A stretch of 64,000 bases of DNA from Methylovulum psychrotolerans (GCF_002923755.1 NZ_PGFZ01000008.1:82664-146663); one strand, 5' to 3'. Positions 35,104 through 46,163 are shown, counted from the first letter of the stretch. Made by a program: numbers and translations. The notes: a model not told the origin generated them from the sequence alone.

Positions 35104-36696
35104 ATGAATAAACCTTCCGTGCCAACGCTACCTAAAATCGGCTTGGCCGGTTTAAAAGAAAACTGGCGTAGTGATTTGTCCGCCGGATTTTTGGTCTTTC
35201 TTATTGCTTTGCCGCTATGCTTGGGGGTGTCGATAGCCTCCGGTTTTCCGCCGTCGGCAGGAATTATTTCCGCTATTGTCGGCGGGTTGCTGGTATCGCG
35301 CATTAACGGTTCTTTTCTGACCATTAACGGCCCGGCGGCAGGGTTAATTGTCGTGATATTGGCGGCGGTACAGGCGTTAGGTGAAGGCGACGCTATGGCG
35401 GGATACCGTTATACCTTAGCGGCCATTGTGGTGGCCAGTTGCCTTCAAGTCATGATGGGGGTGCTGAAAATGGGGCGGTTCAGCGCCTTTTTTCCGGCAT
35501 CGGTAGTGCATGGCATGTTAGCGGCGATTGGGATTATTGTTATTGCTACCCAAAGCCACGTTTTGCTGGGCGTTACCCCAGAGTCCGGCAGTTTAGTTTC
35601 GGTTATCTTGCAAATTCCGCATAGTCTATTGAATTTAAAACCAGAGATTGTCCTTATCAGCATCTTAGGCTTGTTGGTATTGGCTATTTGGCCATTAATT
35701 GGCAGCCGGATTCCGGCGGCGGTGCTGGTGGTCTTGGTGGGGATGATTTTTGCTTGGCATTTTGGCTTGGCGCAAAAGACGGCGGTTAGTGGTGGGCCGT
35801 TTTTGGTGACGATTGCCGATAATTTTGCCGCCGATTTTTATTTTCCCGATTTTTCCAAGCTGTTCAGTATCGCTTTTTGGGAGGCGGTGCTCAGCATCAG
35901 TTTGGTTGGTAGCCTTGAAACCTTGCTCAGTGCGGCGGCGGTCGATAAACTTGACCCTTATCAGCGTTCTTCTGATTTCAACCGGGATTTAACGGCGGTC
36001 GGCATCGGTAATATCGTGGCCGGATTAATAGGCGGCTTACCGATGATTGCTGAGATTGTCCGTAGTTCGGAAAATATCAATAGCGGGGCGAAAACCGCTT
36101 GGTCTAATGGCTTTCATGGCCTGTTATTGCTGTTATTTGTGCTGCTTTTCCCCAGCTTCATCAATAGTATCCCGCTTGCTGCATTAGCCGTATTATTGGT
36201 CTATGCCGGTTATCGGTTGGCGTCGCCCAAAACCTTCTTTAAAGTTTTGAATATCGGTAAAGAACAGTTTTTCCTGTTTATTATCACTATTATCGGTGTG
36301 CTGGCAGTCGATTTATTGGCGGGGGTCGCCTTGGGTATTCTGGCGAAGCTGGCGATTAATCGGCTACGCGGCGTTTGGTTTAACAATTTGTTTAAGATCC
36401 ATTTTACGATTCGCCAAGATGGCCCTGCTTTGGTCGTCAAGCTGTTAGGTTCGGCCTTATTTTCAAACTTCTTACCCTTAAAAAAAGCCCTCACAGAATT
36501 GGAAAGCGGTAAGACGATTATTTTTGACTTTACCGACGGCTACCTGATAGACCATACCGTTATGGAATTTATTGATGAATTTAGCCGAAGCTATGAAGCG
36601 CAAGGCGGACATTGCCAAATGGTCGGCAAGGCTTTGGAGACGTTTTCAGACCACGCGCTGGCGGCACGGTTAATGACGGCGGATGATAGGCGATGA
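35104..36696 (+). CDS. SulP family anion transporter with STAS domain
   Basis: 530 residues. SulP core of about 12-14 helices with ALPLCLGVSIASGFPPSAGI near 36-55, TINGPAAGL near 74-82 and SLETLLSAAAVDKLDP near 277-292. A STAS domain occupies about 440-515 (IIFDFTDGYLIDHTVMEF). SulP proteins carry sulfate or bicarbonate, usually with Na+ or H+; this variant, with N-terminal NWRSDLSAGFLVFLIALPL, resembles bicarbonate-type members. Bicarbonate uptake would fit anaplerotic metabolism. The substrate is inference. Confidence 0.87.
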   Translation: MNKPSVPTLPKIGLAGLKENWRSDLSAGFLVFLIALPLCLGVSIASGFPPSAGIISAIVGGLLVSRINGSFLTINGPAAGLIVVILAAVQALGEGDAMAGYRYTLAAIVVASCLQVMMGVLKMGRFSAFFPASVVHGMLAAIGIIVIATQSHVLLGVTPESGSLVSVILQIPHSLLNLKPEIVLISILGLLVLAIWPLIGSRIPAAVLVVLVGMIFAWHFGLAQKTAVSGGPFLVTIADNFAADFYFPDFSKLFSIAFWEAVLSISLVGSLETLLSAAAVDKLDPYQRSSDFNRDLTAVGIGNIVAGLIGGLPMIAEIVRSSENINSGAKTAWSNGFHGLLLLLFVLLFPSFINSIPLAALAVLLVYAGYRLASPKTFFKVLNIGKEQFFLFIITIIGVLAVDLLAGVALGILAKLAINRLRGVWFNNLFKIHFTIRQDGPALVVKLLGSALFSNFLPLKKALTELESGKTIIFDFTDGYLIDHTVMEFIDEFSRSYEAQGGHCQMVGKALETFSDHALAARLMTADDRR

Positions 36697-36752
36697 CAAA
36701 GGGCGGCTTAAGGCTGGGTCGCCGCCAACGCCGCGCTGGGTGAGGGCGGGAT

Positions 36753-37976
36753 TTACGGTATAAAGCGGTAGCCCTTCGGAATGACAGTGATGCCGGATTC
36801 CGAACGGGTGAAGCGGGCGGCATCGGCGGCGGCATCAAAGCCAATCTGCTCGCCAGGCGGAATATGCACGTTCTTATCGACAATACAGCGCCTTAACTGC
36901 ACCCCCGCGCCTACCGACACACCCGAAAATAAGATGGAGTCTTCCACCACGGCATGTTCGTCAACGTGGACTTGCGGAAACAAAATCGAATGCCGGACGT
37001 TACCGCCACAGATAACGCTGCCGCTGCTAATCAGGGAGTTAACCAGTTGGCCTTCGTGGCCGGAAGTCCCCCTGACCATTCTTGCGGGCGGGTTTTGTTC
37101 GTGGTAAGTGCGGATCGGCCAGTCCGGTTGATACAAGTTCATCGGCGGTACCGGGTCCAGCAGATCCATATTCGCCGCGTAATAGGAGTCAATGGTGCCG
37201 ACATCACGCCAATACTGGTCGGGCGTAACCCGACCGGCTTCCCCGCCGAACCGATAAGCGCAGACCTTATGGGTTTGAATCAGTTTTGGAATAATGTCTT
37301 TGCCGAAATCATGGCTGGATGAAACAAGTTCGTGGTCGGCCTGCAAGGCATGGCAAAGCAACTCCCTATTGAAAACGTAGATGCCCATTGACACCAAGGC
37401 GCTGTGCGGATTGCCGGGCATGGGTTGCGGTTGCTGGGGCTTTTCGTTAAACTCGCTAATGCGTTGGTCATGATCCACCGACATCACCCCAAAGGCACTG
37501 GCACTGGCTAGCGGCACTTGCATACAGGCCACGGTCAGTTCTGCCTGCTGGTTATGGTGAAATTGCAGCATGGCCGCATAATCCATCCGATAAATGTGGT
37601 CGCCCGACAAAATCAGCACATAATGGGGGTCGCTGCGTTCGATAAGGTACATGTTCTGGAAGATGGCATCCGCCGTGCCGACATACCAGGATTCTCCGGT
37701 ACGCATCTGAGGCGGTACCAGCATGATGTATTCGGAAATTTCCGAGCTGAAAATCGCCCAGCCATCTAACAAATGCTTTTGCAGCGATTGGGATTTGTAT
37801 TGGGTCAGCACCAATACGCGCCGCAGTTTGGAGTGCAGGCAATTCGTCAGGGTGAAGTCAATGATCCGGTACTTGCCGCCAAACGGCACGGCCGGCTTGG
37901 CACGGTCGGCGGTCAGCGGATGCAGCCTTGTGCCGATGCCGCCAGCCATGATGATGGACAAAGTTTTATCGAACAT
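36753..37976 (-). CDS. glgC: glucose-1-phosphate adenylyltransferase
   Basis: 407 residues. Nucleotide-binding [24 protein letters not shown] at about 11-34, Tyr/Gly-rich [20 protein letters not shown], substrate-binding EFNEKP, and a C-terminal left-handed beta-helix ([16 protein letters not shown], then [13 protein letters not shown]). It makes ADP-glucose for glycogen or sucrose. It stands alone here, without other glg genes. Confidence 0.92.
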   Translation of the reverse strand: MFDKTLSIIMAGGIGTRLHPLTADRAKPAVPFGGKYRIIDFTLTNCLHSKLRRVLVLTQYKSQSLQKHLLDGWAIFSSEISEYIMLVPPQMRTGESWYVGTADAIFQNMYLIERSDPHYVLILSGDHIYRMDYAAMLQFHHNQQAELTVACMQVPLASASAFGVMSVDHDQRISEFNEKPQQPQPMPGNPHSALVSMGIYVFNRELLCHALQADHELVSSSHDFGKDIIPKLIQTHKVCAYRFGGEAGRVTPDQYWRDVGTIDSYYAANMDLLDPVPPMNLYQPDWPIRTYHEQNPPARMVRGTSGHEGQLVNSLISSGSVICGGNVRHSILFPQVHVDEHAVVEDSILFSGVSVGAGVQLRRCIVDKNVHIPPGEQIGFDAAADAARFTRSESGITVIPKGYRFIP

Positions 37977-38148
37977 AAACCACCTCTGAGAGATTTGGGA
38001 TTGTTGGTTAAAACATCAGGGAGAATGCTATTCTAAACGATTGATACCTAGTATTGCACTTTAGTGTTGGATTGTCTTGTTTGGAAAGCTAAGTAGGGTA
38101 GGTTTTACCAACTTTATGTATAGCTTATTAATATAGCTAAACGGTGTA

Positions 38149-38730
38149 TTATTCTAGCTTAATCAAGCAGTCTTTCAGGGTTTGGGTATCGCAAACTTTG
38201 ACATTGCCCATCATGCCGGACAGTTGCCGCCTTAGTGGATCCAGTATTTTTACATCAGTATGGTTTTTGCAAACTACTAGCAACCTATAGCTCGGATCAG
38301 CATCACCCAATTCTTGAGTTTTGCGGTACAGCCGCTCGATAACAGCAATTGAGCCGCTCCATTTTTTGAAAAGTTCATCTTTCTGTATTGCCCAAACAAC
38401 TGCGACGGCTTCCTTCTGTATAGCTTTTTCTTCCTCGTCGCTGATTACGCGCTCTGGGGCGTTTTGTTTAAGAGCCGCGTAGCTATCCTTTATAAAGATT
38501 TTGTAGTATTGGGCGGTTTCTTCCAGATCACTTAACTCAATAAGTTGGACGATACATTGGTTTTCCAGAAAATAATCGACTTTTTTGAACATTCCGTCAT
38601 GAAAGCCAAGAGCCTTGGAAAGGCCATCTTTATCATCAATTTTAAACGCTTTTAAGTCGGAGCTTTCGGTCTCGCCTCCCTCATCAGCGGCATGGCAAAT
38701 GGTTTGCAGATAAGGGTACTTGTCGAACAT
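38149..38730 (-). CDS. unknown partner protein of the AAA ATPase
   Basis: 193 residues, no signal or helix, not recognised. It starts 5 bp after the ATPase stop, so the pair is one operon. The segment FKKVDYFLENQCIVQLIELSDLEE (Asp52, Glu65) has the spacing of a PD-(D/E)XK core strand pair, but Ser67 stands where Lys is expected, so a nuclease is possible only if the site is divergent or dead. A helical middle and LLVVCKNHTDVKILDPLRRQL near the end follow. Effector of a two-gene defence module is an inference. Confidence 0.6.
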   Translation of the reverse strand: MFDKYPYLQTICHAADEGGETESSDLKAFKIDDKDGLSKALGFHDGMFKKVDYFLENQCIVQLIELSDLEETAQYYKIFIKDSYAALKQNAPERVISDEEEKAIQKEAVAVVWAIQKDELFKKWSGSIAVIERLYRKTQELGDADPSYRLLVVCKNHTDVKILDPLRRQLSGMMGNVKVCDTQTLKDCLIKLE

Positions 38731-38735
38731 GAGGC

Positions 38736-40088
38736 TTATAGGTCGCTAAAATATAGCTGCTGATAGGCCAAGCTCAATAATTCGCGGGCTTCTATGATTT
38801 GCTGTAAAGAGTCTTTTGATTCAAATTCAAGCAATTTGCCGTCGGTGCCAAGAAAATGCACCGAAAGAAAGTCTTCCATTACGTCAATTTCCAGCTTTTT
38901 TATCTTAACTTCCAGTGCCTTAACAAGGTCAGAGCTGTGCGTGGTGATGACGATATTAACGCCGCCTTGCGCCAATAACAACAACACATCCACCAGCTTG
39001 ACTTGCCAATCGGGGTGCAAATTGGTTTCCGGTTCGTCAATGAAGATGAAGGAGCCTGCGGTGATGATGTTGTATTTTAGCAGGGCTTGGATCATGCCCA
39101 AGTTGGTCATGCCGAACGACATGAGGTTTTTAGAGATTTCCCGCCCGTTTTTGTCCTTAAAGCTTAACTCATCGCCCTTAAAAATAAATTCGCCGCCCAA
39201 GGTGTGGGTTAACAAATCGGTAGCGGATTTAAAAGTCCCTTCGGTTTTGGTTCTTGTATTTAAGGCAATGTCTAAATCATAAAAATATTTCGGGACACCC
39301 GTTAAGATGTCATCATTTTTTCTGCCCATTAATGGTGGGCGGTTTGGATTGTTTTTCGCTGATTTTAGCGCGTCCCTGACTTTCCAATATGCGGGCGATT
39401 CGAAAAAAACGACGCTAGATAACATTACAAAATCGTCAATAAGGCTAGTTCCAATATCGATTAACAATCGCTCTTCGCTTATTTCCATAGCAAAAAAATC
39501 ATCTATCCTAACTTCAATTTGTTTTTCCCCAAAACGAGTCAATTCACTTAAAGCGGCTACTTGAAAACTTTCTAATAACTCGTCTTTTACATGAACATTA
39601 AGAAAATCAATGTAGACAGTTCGACAATTCACTAATGTAATCAATAAATCTTTTATTCTTGCACTAATCCCTAACGAAATACCCTCTTTTGGCTCTAATA
39701 AAAACGTCGAACGATAGCTTTCATCAATTGCATCAACACTTTTAGTCTTTGATACGGCAAAAGAAAAATAATCATTGATTTTCCAGCGACTAGCCTTTTC
39801 AAATTCAGTTTGTAATTGCAACAGCTCTGACTTTATTTTATTTGCGATGGCTACATTAGCATCTGCATTATCTACGAGCACATCAAATTGAAATCTAATA
39901 TCCTGAATTGTGTCAATTATATTTTCATGGTAAACATTTCTATTCACCACATTCAAAATCGAATACAAAGACTTGGTAAAAAAGCTCTTGCCCGTACCGT
40001 TCGGCCCCGTGATAACGGTGATCGGGCGGATATGAAAATTAGCTTCTTTAATTTGCCCCAAGTTTTTGACGCTGACTTCAAGCTTCAT
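38736..40088 (-). CDS. OLD/ABC-like AAA ATPase (AAA_15 type)
   Basis: 450 residues. Walker A GPNGTGKSFF at 28-37, a long helical insertion (about 50-290), an ABC-like signature SFGMTNLG at about 324-331, Walker B FIFIDEPETNLH at 347-358 and switch His in THSSDLV at about 384. There is no C-terminal Toprim, so it is not a full OLD nuclease. ATPases of this type pair with a small toxin or nuclease in phage-defence systems such as PARIS and Septu; the partner here is the 193-residue protein. The insertion-coding part (about 39350-39960) is more AT-rich than neighbouring rnr, which suggests acquisition. Confidence 0.8.
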   Translation of the reverse strand: MKLEVSVKNLGQIKEANFHIRPITVITGPNGTGKSFFTKSLYSILNVVNRNVYHENIIDTIQDIRFQFDVLVDNADANVAIANKIKSELLQLQTEFEKASRWKINDYFSFAVSKTKSVDAIDESYRSTFLLEPKEGISLGISARIKDLLITLVNCRTVYIDFLNVHVKDELLESFQVAALSELTRFGEKQIEVRIDDFFAMEISEERLLIDIGTSLIDDFVMLSSVVFFESPAYWKVRDALKSAKNNPNRPPLMGRKNDDILTGVPKYFYDLDIALNTRTKTEGTFKSATDLLTHTLGGEFIFKGDELSFKDKNGREISKNLMSFGMTNLGMIQALLKYNIITAGSFIFIDEPETNLHPDWQVKLVDVLLLLAQGGVNIVITTHSSDLVKALEVKIKKLEIDVMEDFLSVHFLGTDGKLLEFESKDSLQQIIEARELLSLAYQQLYFSDL

Positions 40089-40114
40089 CTCTGTCTCTAA
40101 AGTTAAGTGTAACC

Positions 40115-42391
40115 TTAAACGCTTTTAGGCTTCTTCTTACGCTTTCTCTTCGGTTTGCCTGTCGGTGCGCCGCCATCGGCTTTCTTAACCGAAGCTTGCT
40201 TTTGCACCAGCTCAAAATCCATTTTCTTTTCGTCCAAATCAACCCGCACCACGCGGATTTTTACGCTGTCGCCCAAACGGAAGTTAGTGTTGGTGCGTTC
40301 GCCTTTTAATTGGTGGCTGGTCGGGTCGAAGTGGAAATAATCTTGGCCTAGGTTGCTGATATGCACCAAACCTTCGACATAAATGTCCGCCAGTTCGACA
40401 AAAAACCCGAACGAAGTGACGGCGGAGATGATGCCGCTGAATTCTTCGCCGATTTTGTCCATCATAAATTCGCACTTGAGCCAACTGACCACGTCGCGGG
40501 TGGCATCGTCGGCGCGGCGTTCGTTAGCGGAGCAATGCTCGCCTAATAACACCATGTCAGGCACGCCATAGAAGAAGCTGGCGACGTTTTTGCCTTGTAG
40601 GCAATGGCGGATAGCCCGGTGTACCAATAAGTCGGGATAGCGGCGGATAGGCGAGGTAAAATGTGCGTAAGCCTCAAGTGCCAAGCCGAAATGGCCTTTC
40701 AGTTCGGGACTGTAGACCGCTTGCGACATGGAGCGCAACAATACGGTCTGGATCAGGTGCGCGTCGGGGCGGTGGCGGACGGCTTCGACCAAGTGCATAT
40801 AGTCCAGCGGGGTCGGTTGTGCGCCGCCGCCGAATTTCAGCCCCAATTCGCCGAGGAAGGTTTTTAGGTTGAGTAACTTATCAGCGCTGGGGCCTTCGTG
40901 GATACGCAACAGTTTGGGGATTTTTTTGCCGTTGAGGAAACGTGCCGCCGCACTGTTGGCGGTGATCATAAACTCTTCAATCAGCTTATGGGCATCGTTA
41001 CGGGTAACGGGAACGATTTTTTCGATTTTGCGGTTTTTGCCAAAGACAATGCGGGTTTCTTGGGTGTCGAAATCCATCGCCCCGCGCTGTTCGCGCTGCA
41101 CACGCATGACTTTATACAGCGCGTACAATTCGCGCAAATGCGGCATTAAGGCCGTGTGTTTTTGCGCCAGTTCGGTATCGCCTTCGACGAGCATTTTCGC
41201 CACTTCGGTGTAGGTCAGGCGGGCATGGGAGCGCATCACGGCTTCAAAGAAGCGGCTGCGGCTGACATTGCCTTCGCCGTCGATCAGCATCTCACAGACC
41301 ATGCACAGACGGTCGACATGAGGATTGAGCGAACACAAGCCATTGGAGAGGATTTCCGGCAGCATGGGGATGACTTTTTCGGGGAAATACACCGAGGTGC
41401 TGCGGTTTTTGGCTTCGTTATCCAGGGCGGTGTTGATCTGCACATAATGCGAGACATCGGCGATAGCGACCAGCAGCTTCCAGCCTTTCGGGGTCTTTTT
41501 GGCGAATACGGCATCGTCAAAATCGCGGGCATCTTCACCGTCAATGGTCACTAAAGGTGTGTCGCGCAAATCGACGCGGCCTTCTTTGGCCGCCTCCGGC
41601 ACTTCGGGGCTGAGTTGTTTGATCTCTTCCTCAAGCTCGGCAGGCCAGCGGTGCGGCAGTTCGTGCGAGCGGATGGCCATTTCGATTTCCATACCCGGCG
41701 CGAGATGGTCGCCCAGCACTTCAATGATGCGGCCTATCGGCTGGCGCAATTTGGTCGGCTGATCGACGATTTCGGCAATAACGATTTGCCCTTGTTTGGC
41801 TTTGCCCACGCCGTCTTTTTGCAGCAAAACGGTTTGCGAAAGGTTTTTATTGTCAGGGATGACGTAAGTGAAGCCGTCCTCCTTATAGAGCCGCCCGACA
41901 ATCTGGTGGGTGTTGCGTTCCAAAATCTCCACCACCGCGCCTTCGCGGCGGCCTTTTTTGTCGATGCCGACAATCCGCACCATAGCACGGTCATTGTGCA
42001 ACAAGGGGTTCATTTCGCGCGGGGATAAGAATAAGTCATCCGAGCCGTCATCCGGGCGGATAAAGCCGAAGCCGTCGGCATGGCCGATGATGCGGCCAAC
42101 AATTAAATCTTTGTTATTGACCAGACAATAGCGCTGTTCGCGGTTGAACAGCAATTGGCCGTCCCGCTCCATCGCCCGCAAACGGCGGCGTAAGGCTTCT
42201 AGCTGGTCTTCGCTCTCCATCGTAAAGGCTTCGGCAATTTCTTTGCGTAACAAAGGCTTGCCCGAATGCTCAATGAGTTGAAGGATGAGTTCGCGGCTGG
42301 GGATGGGATTTTCATACTTCTCAGCTTCACGCTGGGCGTATGGGTCTTTTGTTGAACTGAAATCAACGTCTTTTTTAGACTTCGAGGGCAT
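40115..42391 (-). CDS. rnr: ribonuclease R
   Basis: 758 residues. N-terminal helix-turn-helix, two cold-shock domains, the RNB catalytic domain with DGEDARDFDDAVFA (metal-binding Asp cluster near 284-293), an S1 domain (FSGIISAVTSFGFFVELADIYVEGLVHIS) and a Lys-rich tail (GKPKRKRKKKPKSV). Hydrolytic 3'-5' exoribonuclease for structured RNA, rRNA quality control and mRNA decay. The ATPase module follows 27 bp downstream on the same strand and may be read through from rnr. Confidence 0.94.
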   Translation of the reverse strand: MPSKSKKDVDFSSTKDPYAQREAEKYENPIPSRELILQLIEHSGKPLLRKEIAEAFTMESEDQLEALRRRLRAMERDGQLLFNREQRYCLVNNKDLIVGRIIGHADGFGFIRPDDGSDDLFLSPREMNPLLHNDRAMVRIVGIDKKGRREGAVVEILERNTHQIVGRLYKEDGFTYVIPDNKNLSQTVLLQKDGVGKAKQGQIVIAEIVDQPTKLRQPIGRIIEVLGDHLAPGMEIEMAIRSHELPHRWPAELEEEIKQLSPEVPEAAKEGRVDLRDTPLVTIDGEDARDFDDAVFAKKTPKGWKLLVAIADVSHYVQINTALDNEAKNRSTSVYFPEKVIPMLPEILSNGLCSLNPHVDRLCMVCEMLIDGEGNVSRSRFFEAVMRSHARLTYTEVAKMLVEGDTELAQKHTALMPHLRELYALYKVMRVQREQRGAMDFDTQETRIVFGKNRKIEKIVPVTRNDAHKLIEEFMITANSAAARFLNGKKIPKLLRIHEGPSADKLLNLKTFLGELGLKFGGGAQPTPLDYMHLVEAVRHRPDAHLIQTVLLRSMSQAVYSPELKGHFGLALEAYAHFTSPIRRYPDLLVHRAIRHCLQGKNVASFFYGVPDMVLLGEHCSANERRADDATRDVVSWLKCEFMMDKIGEEFSGIISAVTSFGFFVELADIYVEGLVHISNLGQDYFHFDPTSHQLKGERTNTNFRLGDSVKIRVVRVDLDEKKMDFELVQKQASVKKADGGAPTGKPKRKRKKKPKSV

Positions 42392-42800
42392 TTAAATAAT
42401 GAAATAAGGTAATGGCTACAGTCAGCTGATGTTTATATGATACATGCTTAGGCTATTGATTAGAATTTAAAATCATCACTAATCGGCAAGACGGGCATAT
42501 AGCGTCAACGCGGCTTAAGAAATGGGTTGCCAGCGTGGTGGGCTGGGCAACGGGGAAGGCTTAGGGCCGTTTGCTTGAAACAGGGCGGCGAAGCGTTTGG
42601 GTAATAAATTATACTCACTATAATCGGTTTTGCACGTCGGATATAGCGGAATTTTCCTGATTTTGCCCGATAGCGGCAACAGAATAGGGTGGGATTTAAG
42701 CTTAAGCGGGACAATTCAGGCAGTTAAGGCCGGGAGCTTGGCGTACAAATCGCTGTTTGTACGCCGCTAAACCTGTCGACAACGGGCTATTTAGGTCACG

Positions 42801-42827
42801 CCCGGCGGGGATTATCGCCCTGCCGGG
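42801..42827. other. GC-rich hairpin in the rnr-rhlE gap
   Basis: CCCGGCGGGG and CCCTGCCGGG pair with one mismatch around ATTATCG, 22 bp after the rhlE stop and on its downstream side. There is no T-tract. The remaining 42392-42800 contains no convincing gene. Confidence 0.35.
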
Positions 42828-42848
42828 AGGGCTTGCCCTACAGCAAGC

Positions 42849-44150
42849 TTACACCCGACCCGTGCGGCGGGGGGTGGGCTTGGCCGCACCACGCGGGCCT
42901 TGAGGGCGGGCGCCATCGCGGCCAGCGGGAGCTTTGGGCTTATGCCGAAAATCTTTTTTGCCGGTGGTTTTACTGGGCGCAGCTTTTTTCGGCGCATCCT
43001 GTACGCGCAAAGACACCGGCTCATAGCCCGTGTCAGCAACACGGGTGATTTGCCGTTGCAGCAGCTTTTCAATGTCCGCCAACAGTTGCGCCTCTTCAGG
43101 GCTGACTAAAGACAAGGCTTCACCGCTGGCTCCGGCACGGCCAGTACGGCCAATCCGGTGCACATAATCTTCCGGCACTTGCGGCAAATCATAGTTAATG
43201 ACATGCGGCAGGCTGTCGATATCCAAGCCCCGCGCGGCAATATCGGTGGCCACTAAAACGGTGACTTTGCCGTCTTTGAAGGCATCTAAGGCTTTGGTAC
43301 GCGCCCCTTGGGATTTATCGCCATGCAAGGCGGCGGAACGGATGCCGTCTTGGATCAGCTGTTTTTCCAAACGGTCGGCACCGTGTTTGGTGCGGACAAA
43401 CACCAAAACTTGTTTCCAATTGTTGCTGCCGATTAAATAGGAGAGCAGTTCCCGTTTGCGTTCACGCGGGATGCCATAGACGCGCTCAGTGACGGTATCG
43501 GCGGTGGCATTTTGGCGCGCCACTTCGATTTCGACGGGTTTGTTTAACAATTGCGCCGCCAAGGTTTTAATGCCGTTGGAGACGGTCGCCGAGAACAACA
43601 GGTTTTGGCGTTGTTTAGGCAGGTAGGCCATAATTTGGCGGATGCTGGGCAAAAAGCCCATATCGAGCATCCGGTCGGCTTCATCTAATACCAGAATGTC
43701 AATATGCGCCAGACTGACATTTTTTTGCTGAACATGGTCGATCAAGCGGCCTGGCGTGGCGACGACAATATCGCAACCGTGCTTGAGGTTACGCGTCTGC
43801 ATCTTGATGCTGGCACCGCCGACCACCACTTCGGTGTGCAACGGCAAATGCTTGCCGTAAATGCTGACGTTTTCGTGTACCTGCATCGCCAACTCACGCG
43901 TGGGGGTGAGGATCAGGGCGCGGACACGGCGCGGTTTTTGGTGGATAACATCGCTATCGGACAGCAGTTGCAGCAACGGTAAAGTAAAGCTGGCGGTCTT
44001 GCCCGTGCCGGTTTGTGCCCCCGCCAAGACATCTTTGCCTTGTAAAATAATCGGGATGGCACGCTGTTGGATAGGGGTCGGCTCGGTGTAACCTTGTTCG
44101 GCTACGGCTTTAAGTAAGGCTTCGGACAGGCCGAGTTGGGAGAAAGACAT
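42849..44150 (-). CDS. rhlE: RhlE-type DEAD-box RNA helicase
   Basis: 433 residues. Q motif ([14 protein letters not shown], then [13 protein letters not shown]), Walker [22 protein letters not shown] in [16 protein letters not shown], and helicase C motifs [12 protein letters not shown] and [11 protein letters not shown] basic Lys/Arg/Pro-rich tail (about 375-433) binds RNA. RhlE works in ribosome assembly and RNA decay. The usual RhlE length and [10 protein letters not shown] start fit. Confidence 0.92.
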   Translation of the reverse strand: MSFSQLGLSEALLKAVAEQGYTEPTPIQQRAIPIILQGKDVLAGAQTGTGKTASFTLPLLQLLSDSDVIHQKPRRVRALILTPTRELAMQVHENVSIYGKHLPLHTEVVVGGASIKMQTRNLKHGCDIVVATPGRLIDHVQQKNVSLAHIDILVLDEADRMLDMGFLPSIRQIMAYLPKQRQNLLFSATVSNGIKTLAAQLLNKPVEIEVARQNATADTVTERVYGIPRERKRELLSYLIGSNNWKQVLVFVRTKHGADRLEKQLIQDGIRSAALHGDKSQGARTKALDAFKDGKVTVLVATDIAARGLDIDSLPHVINYDLPQVPEDYVHRIGRTGRAGASGEALSLVSPEEAQLLADIEKLLQRQITRVADTGYEPVSLRVQDAPKKAAPSKTTGKKDFRHKPKAPAGRDGARPQGPRGAAKPTPRRTGRV

Positions 44151-44376
44151 TAAAAACCTCTGAAAATGATGGGGTTCTGTTAAGAAAAATGGGCAGGAAT
44201 GGGCAGGAGATAACTTTGTGGCTTAAGGCATTTAGCCTTACGCGTTAAAAATTATATCCTGCACATTCCTCGGTTAAGCGTGGCAAACTTGCCGCCACGG
44301 CTGGATAAGGTGGGTTGGAGGTGTCCCTTGAGGGTGCGGGACAATACAGCTTGCTTGTTCTGTTTGGTCGGCAAGC

Positions 44377-45381
44377 TTAGCCGCCAGTCATGTTCATATA
44401 GCGCAAAATAACTGGCTGTTCGTGGATGTTAAATTCGTGTTTTTCGGGCTTGATCTGCATGGCGGCGATAATCGCCTGAGTTAAGGCCGCACTGTCACCC
44501 GGCTGGCTACGCAACACCTGTTTCAAATCGACCGAATGCTCATTGCCCAGACACAGCAGCAAACGCCCTTCCACGGTCAGGCGCACCCGGTTACAGGTGC
44601 CGCAAAAATTTTCGCTATGCGGGGAGATAAAACCGACTCGCGTCGTGGTGCCGACGATATTAAAATAATTGGACGGCCCGCCCGTCTTTGCGGCACTGGG
44701 TTCGAGCGTAAAGGTTTTCGCCAAATCCGCCTTGATCCGGTCGCTGGCATAATAAGCGTCCGAGCGGTCGTGCTGGGCCACCACACCTAAAGGCATTTCT
44801 TCGATGAAACTGATGTCCACGCCTTGGGCAATGGCAAAACTGACCAATGCTCCCACTTCCTCGTGATTACGGCCTTTGAGTATCACCGCATTGAGCTTGA
44901 CCCGCTCAAAGCCCACCGCCGTGGCGGCTTGGATACCGTTAATGACTTGCTGCAAATCCCCGGTGCGGGTAATGGCCTTAAATTTGGCGGCATCGAGGGT
45001 GTCCAAGCTGATATTGACGCGTTTGACCCCAGCCGCCTTTAAAGCCGGTGCCATCGCCGCCAGCTGCGAGCCGTTCGTGGTCAGCACCAGCTCTTCCAAG
45101 CCCGGCAAGGCACCGATTTTTTGCAACAACTCCAACGCGCCTTTACGCACCAGCGGTTCGCCGCCAGTAATGCGGATTTTTTTTACCCCCAAGCCGGTAA
45201 ACGTTTGCGCCAGGGTATAAATTTCTTCCAAGCTGAGGATTTGCGCACGCGGCAAAAACACCATATCTTCCGCCATGCAGTAAACGCAGCGAAAATCACA
45301 ACGGTCAGTAATGGAAATGCGCAGATAATCCACCGTTCGGCCAAAACGGTCTATCAGTTGGGGAGGGACAGCAGCGGTCAT
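44377..45381 (-). CDS. moaA: GTP 3',8-cyclase MoaA
   Basis: 334 residues. Radical-SAM cluster [12 protein letters not shown] (Cys28, 32 and 35 approximately), GGEPLV, the second 4Fe-4S cluster [11 protein letters not shown] with a later Cys (LLLCLG), and the conserved C-terminal GG (MNMTGG). First step of molybdenum cofactor synthesis, converting GTP to 3',8-cH2GTP with MoaC. No other moa gene lies next to it. Confidence 0.94.
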   Translation of the reverse strand: MTAAVPPQLIDRFGRTVDYLRISITDRCDFRCVYCMAEDMVFLPRAQILSLEEIYTLAQTFTGLGVKKIRITGGEPLVRKGALELLQKIGALPGLEELVLTTNGSQLAAMAPALKAAGVKRVNISLDTLDAAKFKAITRTGDLQQVINGIQAATAVGFERVKLNAVILKGRNHEEVGALVSFAIAQGVDISFIEEMPLGVVAQHDRSDAYYASDRIKADLAKTFTLEPSAAKTGGPSNYFNIVGTTTRVGFISPHSENFCGTCNRVRLTVEGRLLLCLGNEHSVDLKQVLRSQPGDSAALTQAIIAAMQIKPEKHEFNIHEQPVILRYMNMTGG

Positions 45382-45576
45382 AACAACATTTAAAAAAAGC
45401 GGATGTTAATATTAACACAGTTAGAGCCTGCTGCGGCAGTTGTGTTCATTAAATCGTTATTTTTGGGGATAATAGTTTGCGTAAAGAGGGCAATGCCTAT
45501 CATGCCGTTTGATATTTCCTGCTCCGCAATGCCCCTGCCAATTCGCTGATGGGCGTTTCGTCTGATGATGATGTGC

Positions 45577-46134
45577 TTACCACAGCAAATCATCCGGTAC
45601 CGCAAACGCCGCATAAGGGTCATCTTCGGCGGGCTTGGCGGCTTCCGCTTCGGCCGGAAAATACACAATCACACAGTCCGGCAGGCGTTCGCGGATTTTT
45701 TGCGCGGTGTCGGCGTTGACAATCTCGTAAGCCCGCTCAAATTTAACCACGGCGGCGCGGCCTTTGCTGATGTGGTTGCGCAGGGTTTCGCTGATGTACA
45801 AGGTTTTGACCTTGTTGTTATCGGTGAAGCGGTAGGCGACACCGTCAGGGTCTTGGCGTTGGCGGTTTTGTTCGACCAGTTGTTTGACTTGCGCGGCGAG
45901 TTCTTTGTGCGCTTCTTGTTGGCGGCGTTGCTGGTTCAGTTCACGGTCGCGCTCGGCTTTTTCCGCCTGGGCTTTTAAGGCCAGCTCTTTCGCTTCATCA
46001 ACGACGGTGACATTGTTTTTGGTCTGCATTTTGGTTTGCTTGCGCTTGTCGGCTTGGGCTTTTTTAGCCTGTGCGGAGCTGGCGAGACCGGATTTTAAGA
46101 GCTGTTCTTGTAAGGATAATTTAGGTTTGCTCAT
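45577..46134 (-). CDS. DUF2058 family protein (YaiL-like)
   Basis: 185 residues. LSLQEQLLKSGLASSAQAKKA at the N-terminus, a long charged coiled coil rich in Gln, Lys and Ala (about 20-90), and a C-terminal domain (VAYRFTDNNKVKTLYISETLRNHISKG). DUF2058 proteins are described as nucleoprotein or polynucleotide-associated, without a proven role. It lies 30 bp downstream of mfd on the same strand and is probably co-transcribed. Confidence 0.83.
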   Translation of the reverse strand: MSKPKLSLQEQLLKSGLASSAQAKKAQADKRKQTKMQTKNNVTVVDEAKELALKAQAEKAERDRELNQQRRQQEAHKELAAQVKQLVEQNRQRQDPDGVAYRFTDNNKVKTLYISETLRNHISKGRAAVVKFERAYEIVNADTAQKIRERLPDCVIVYFPAEAEAAKPAEDDPYAAFAVPDDLLW

Positions 46135-46163
46135 GGTTTTAGACTTTATTAGATGGGCTAGGC

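Noticed and set aside
38149..40088. Identification as PARIS, Septu or OLD
   Set aside because: The ATPase lacks Toprim, and the partner has neither DUF4435 nor HNH motifs, so no named system can be assigned.
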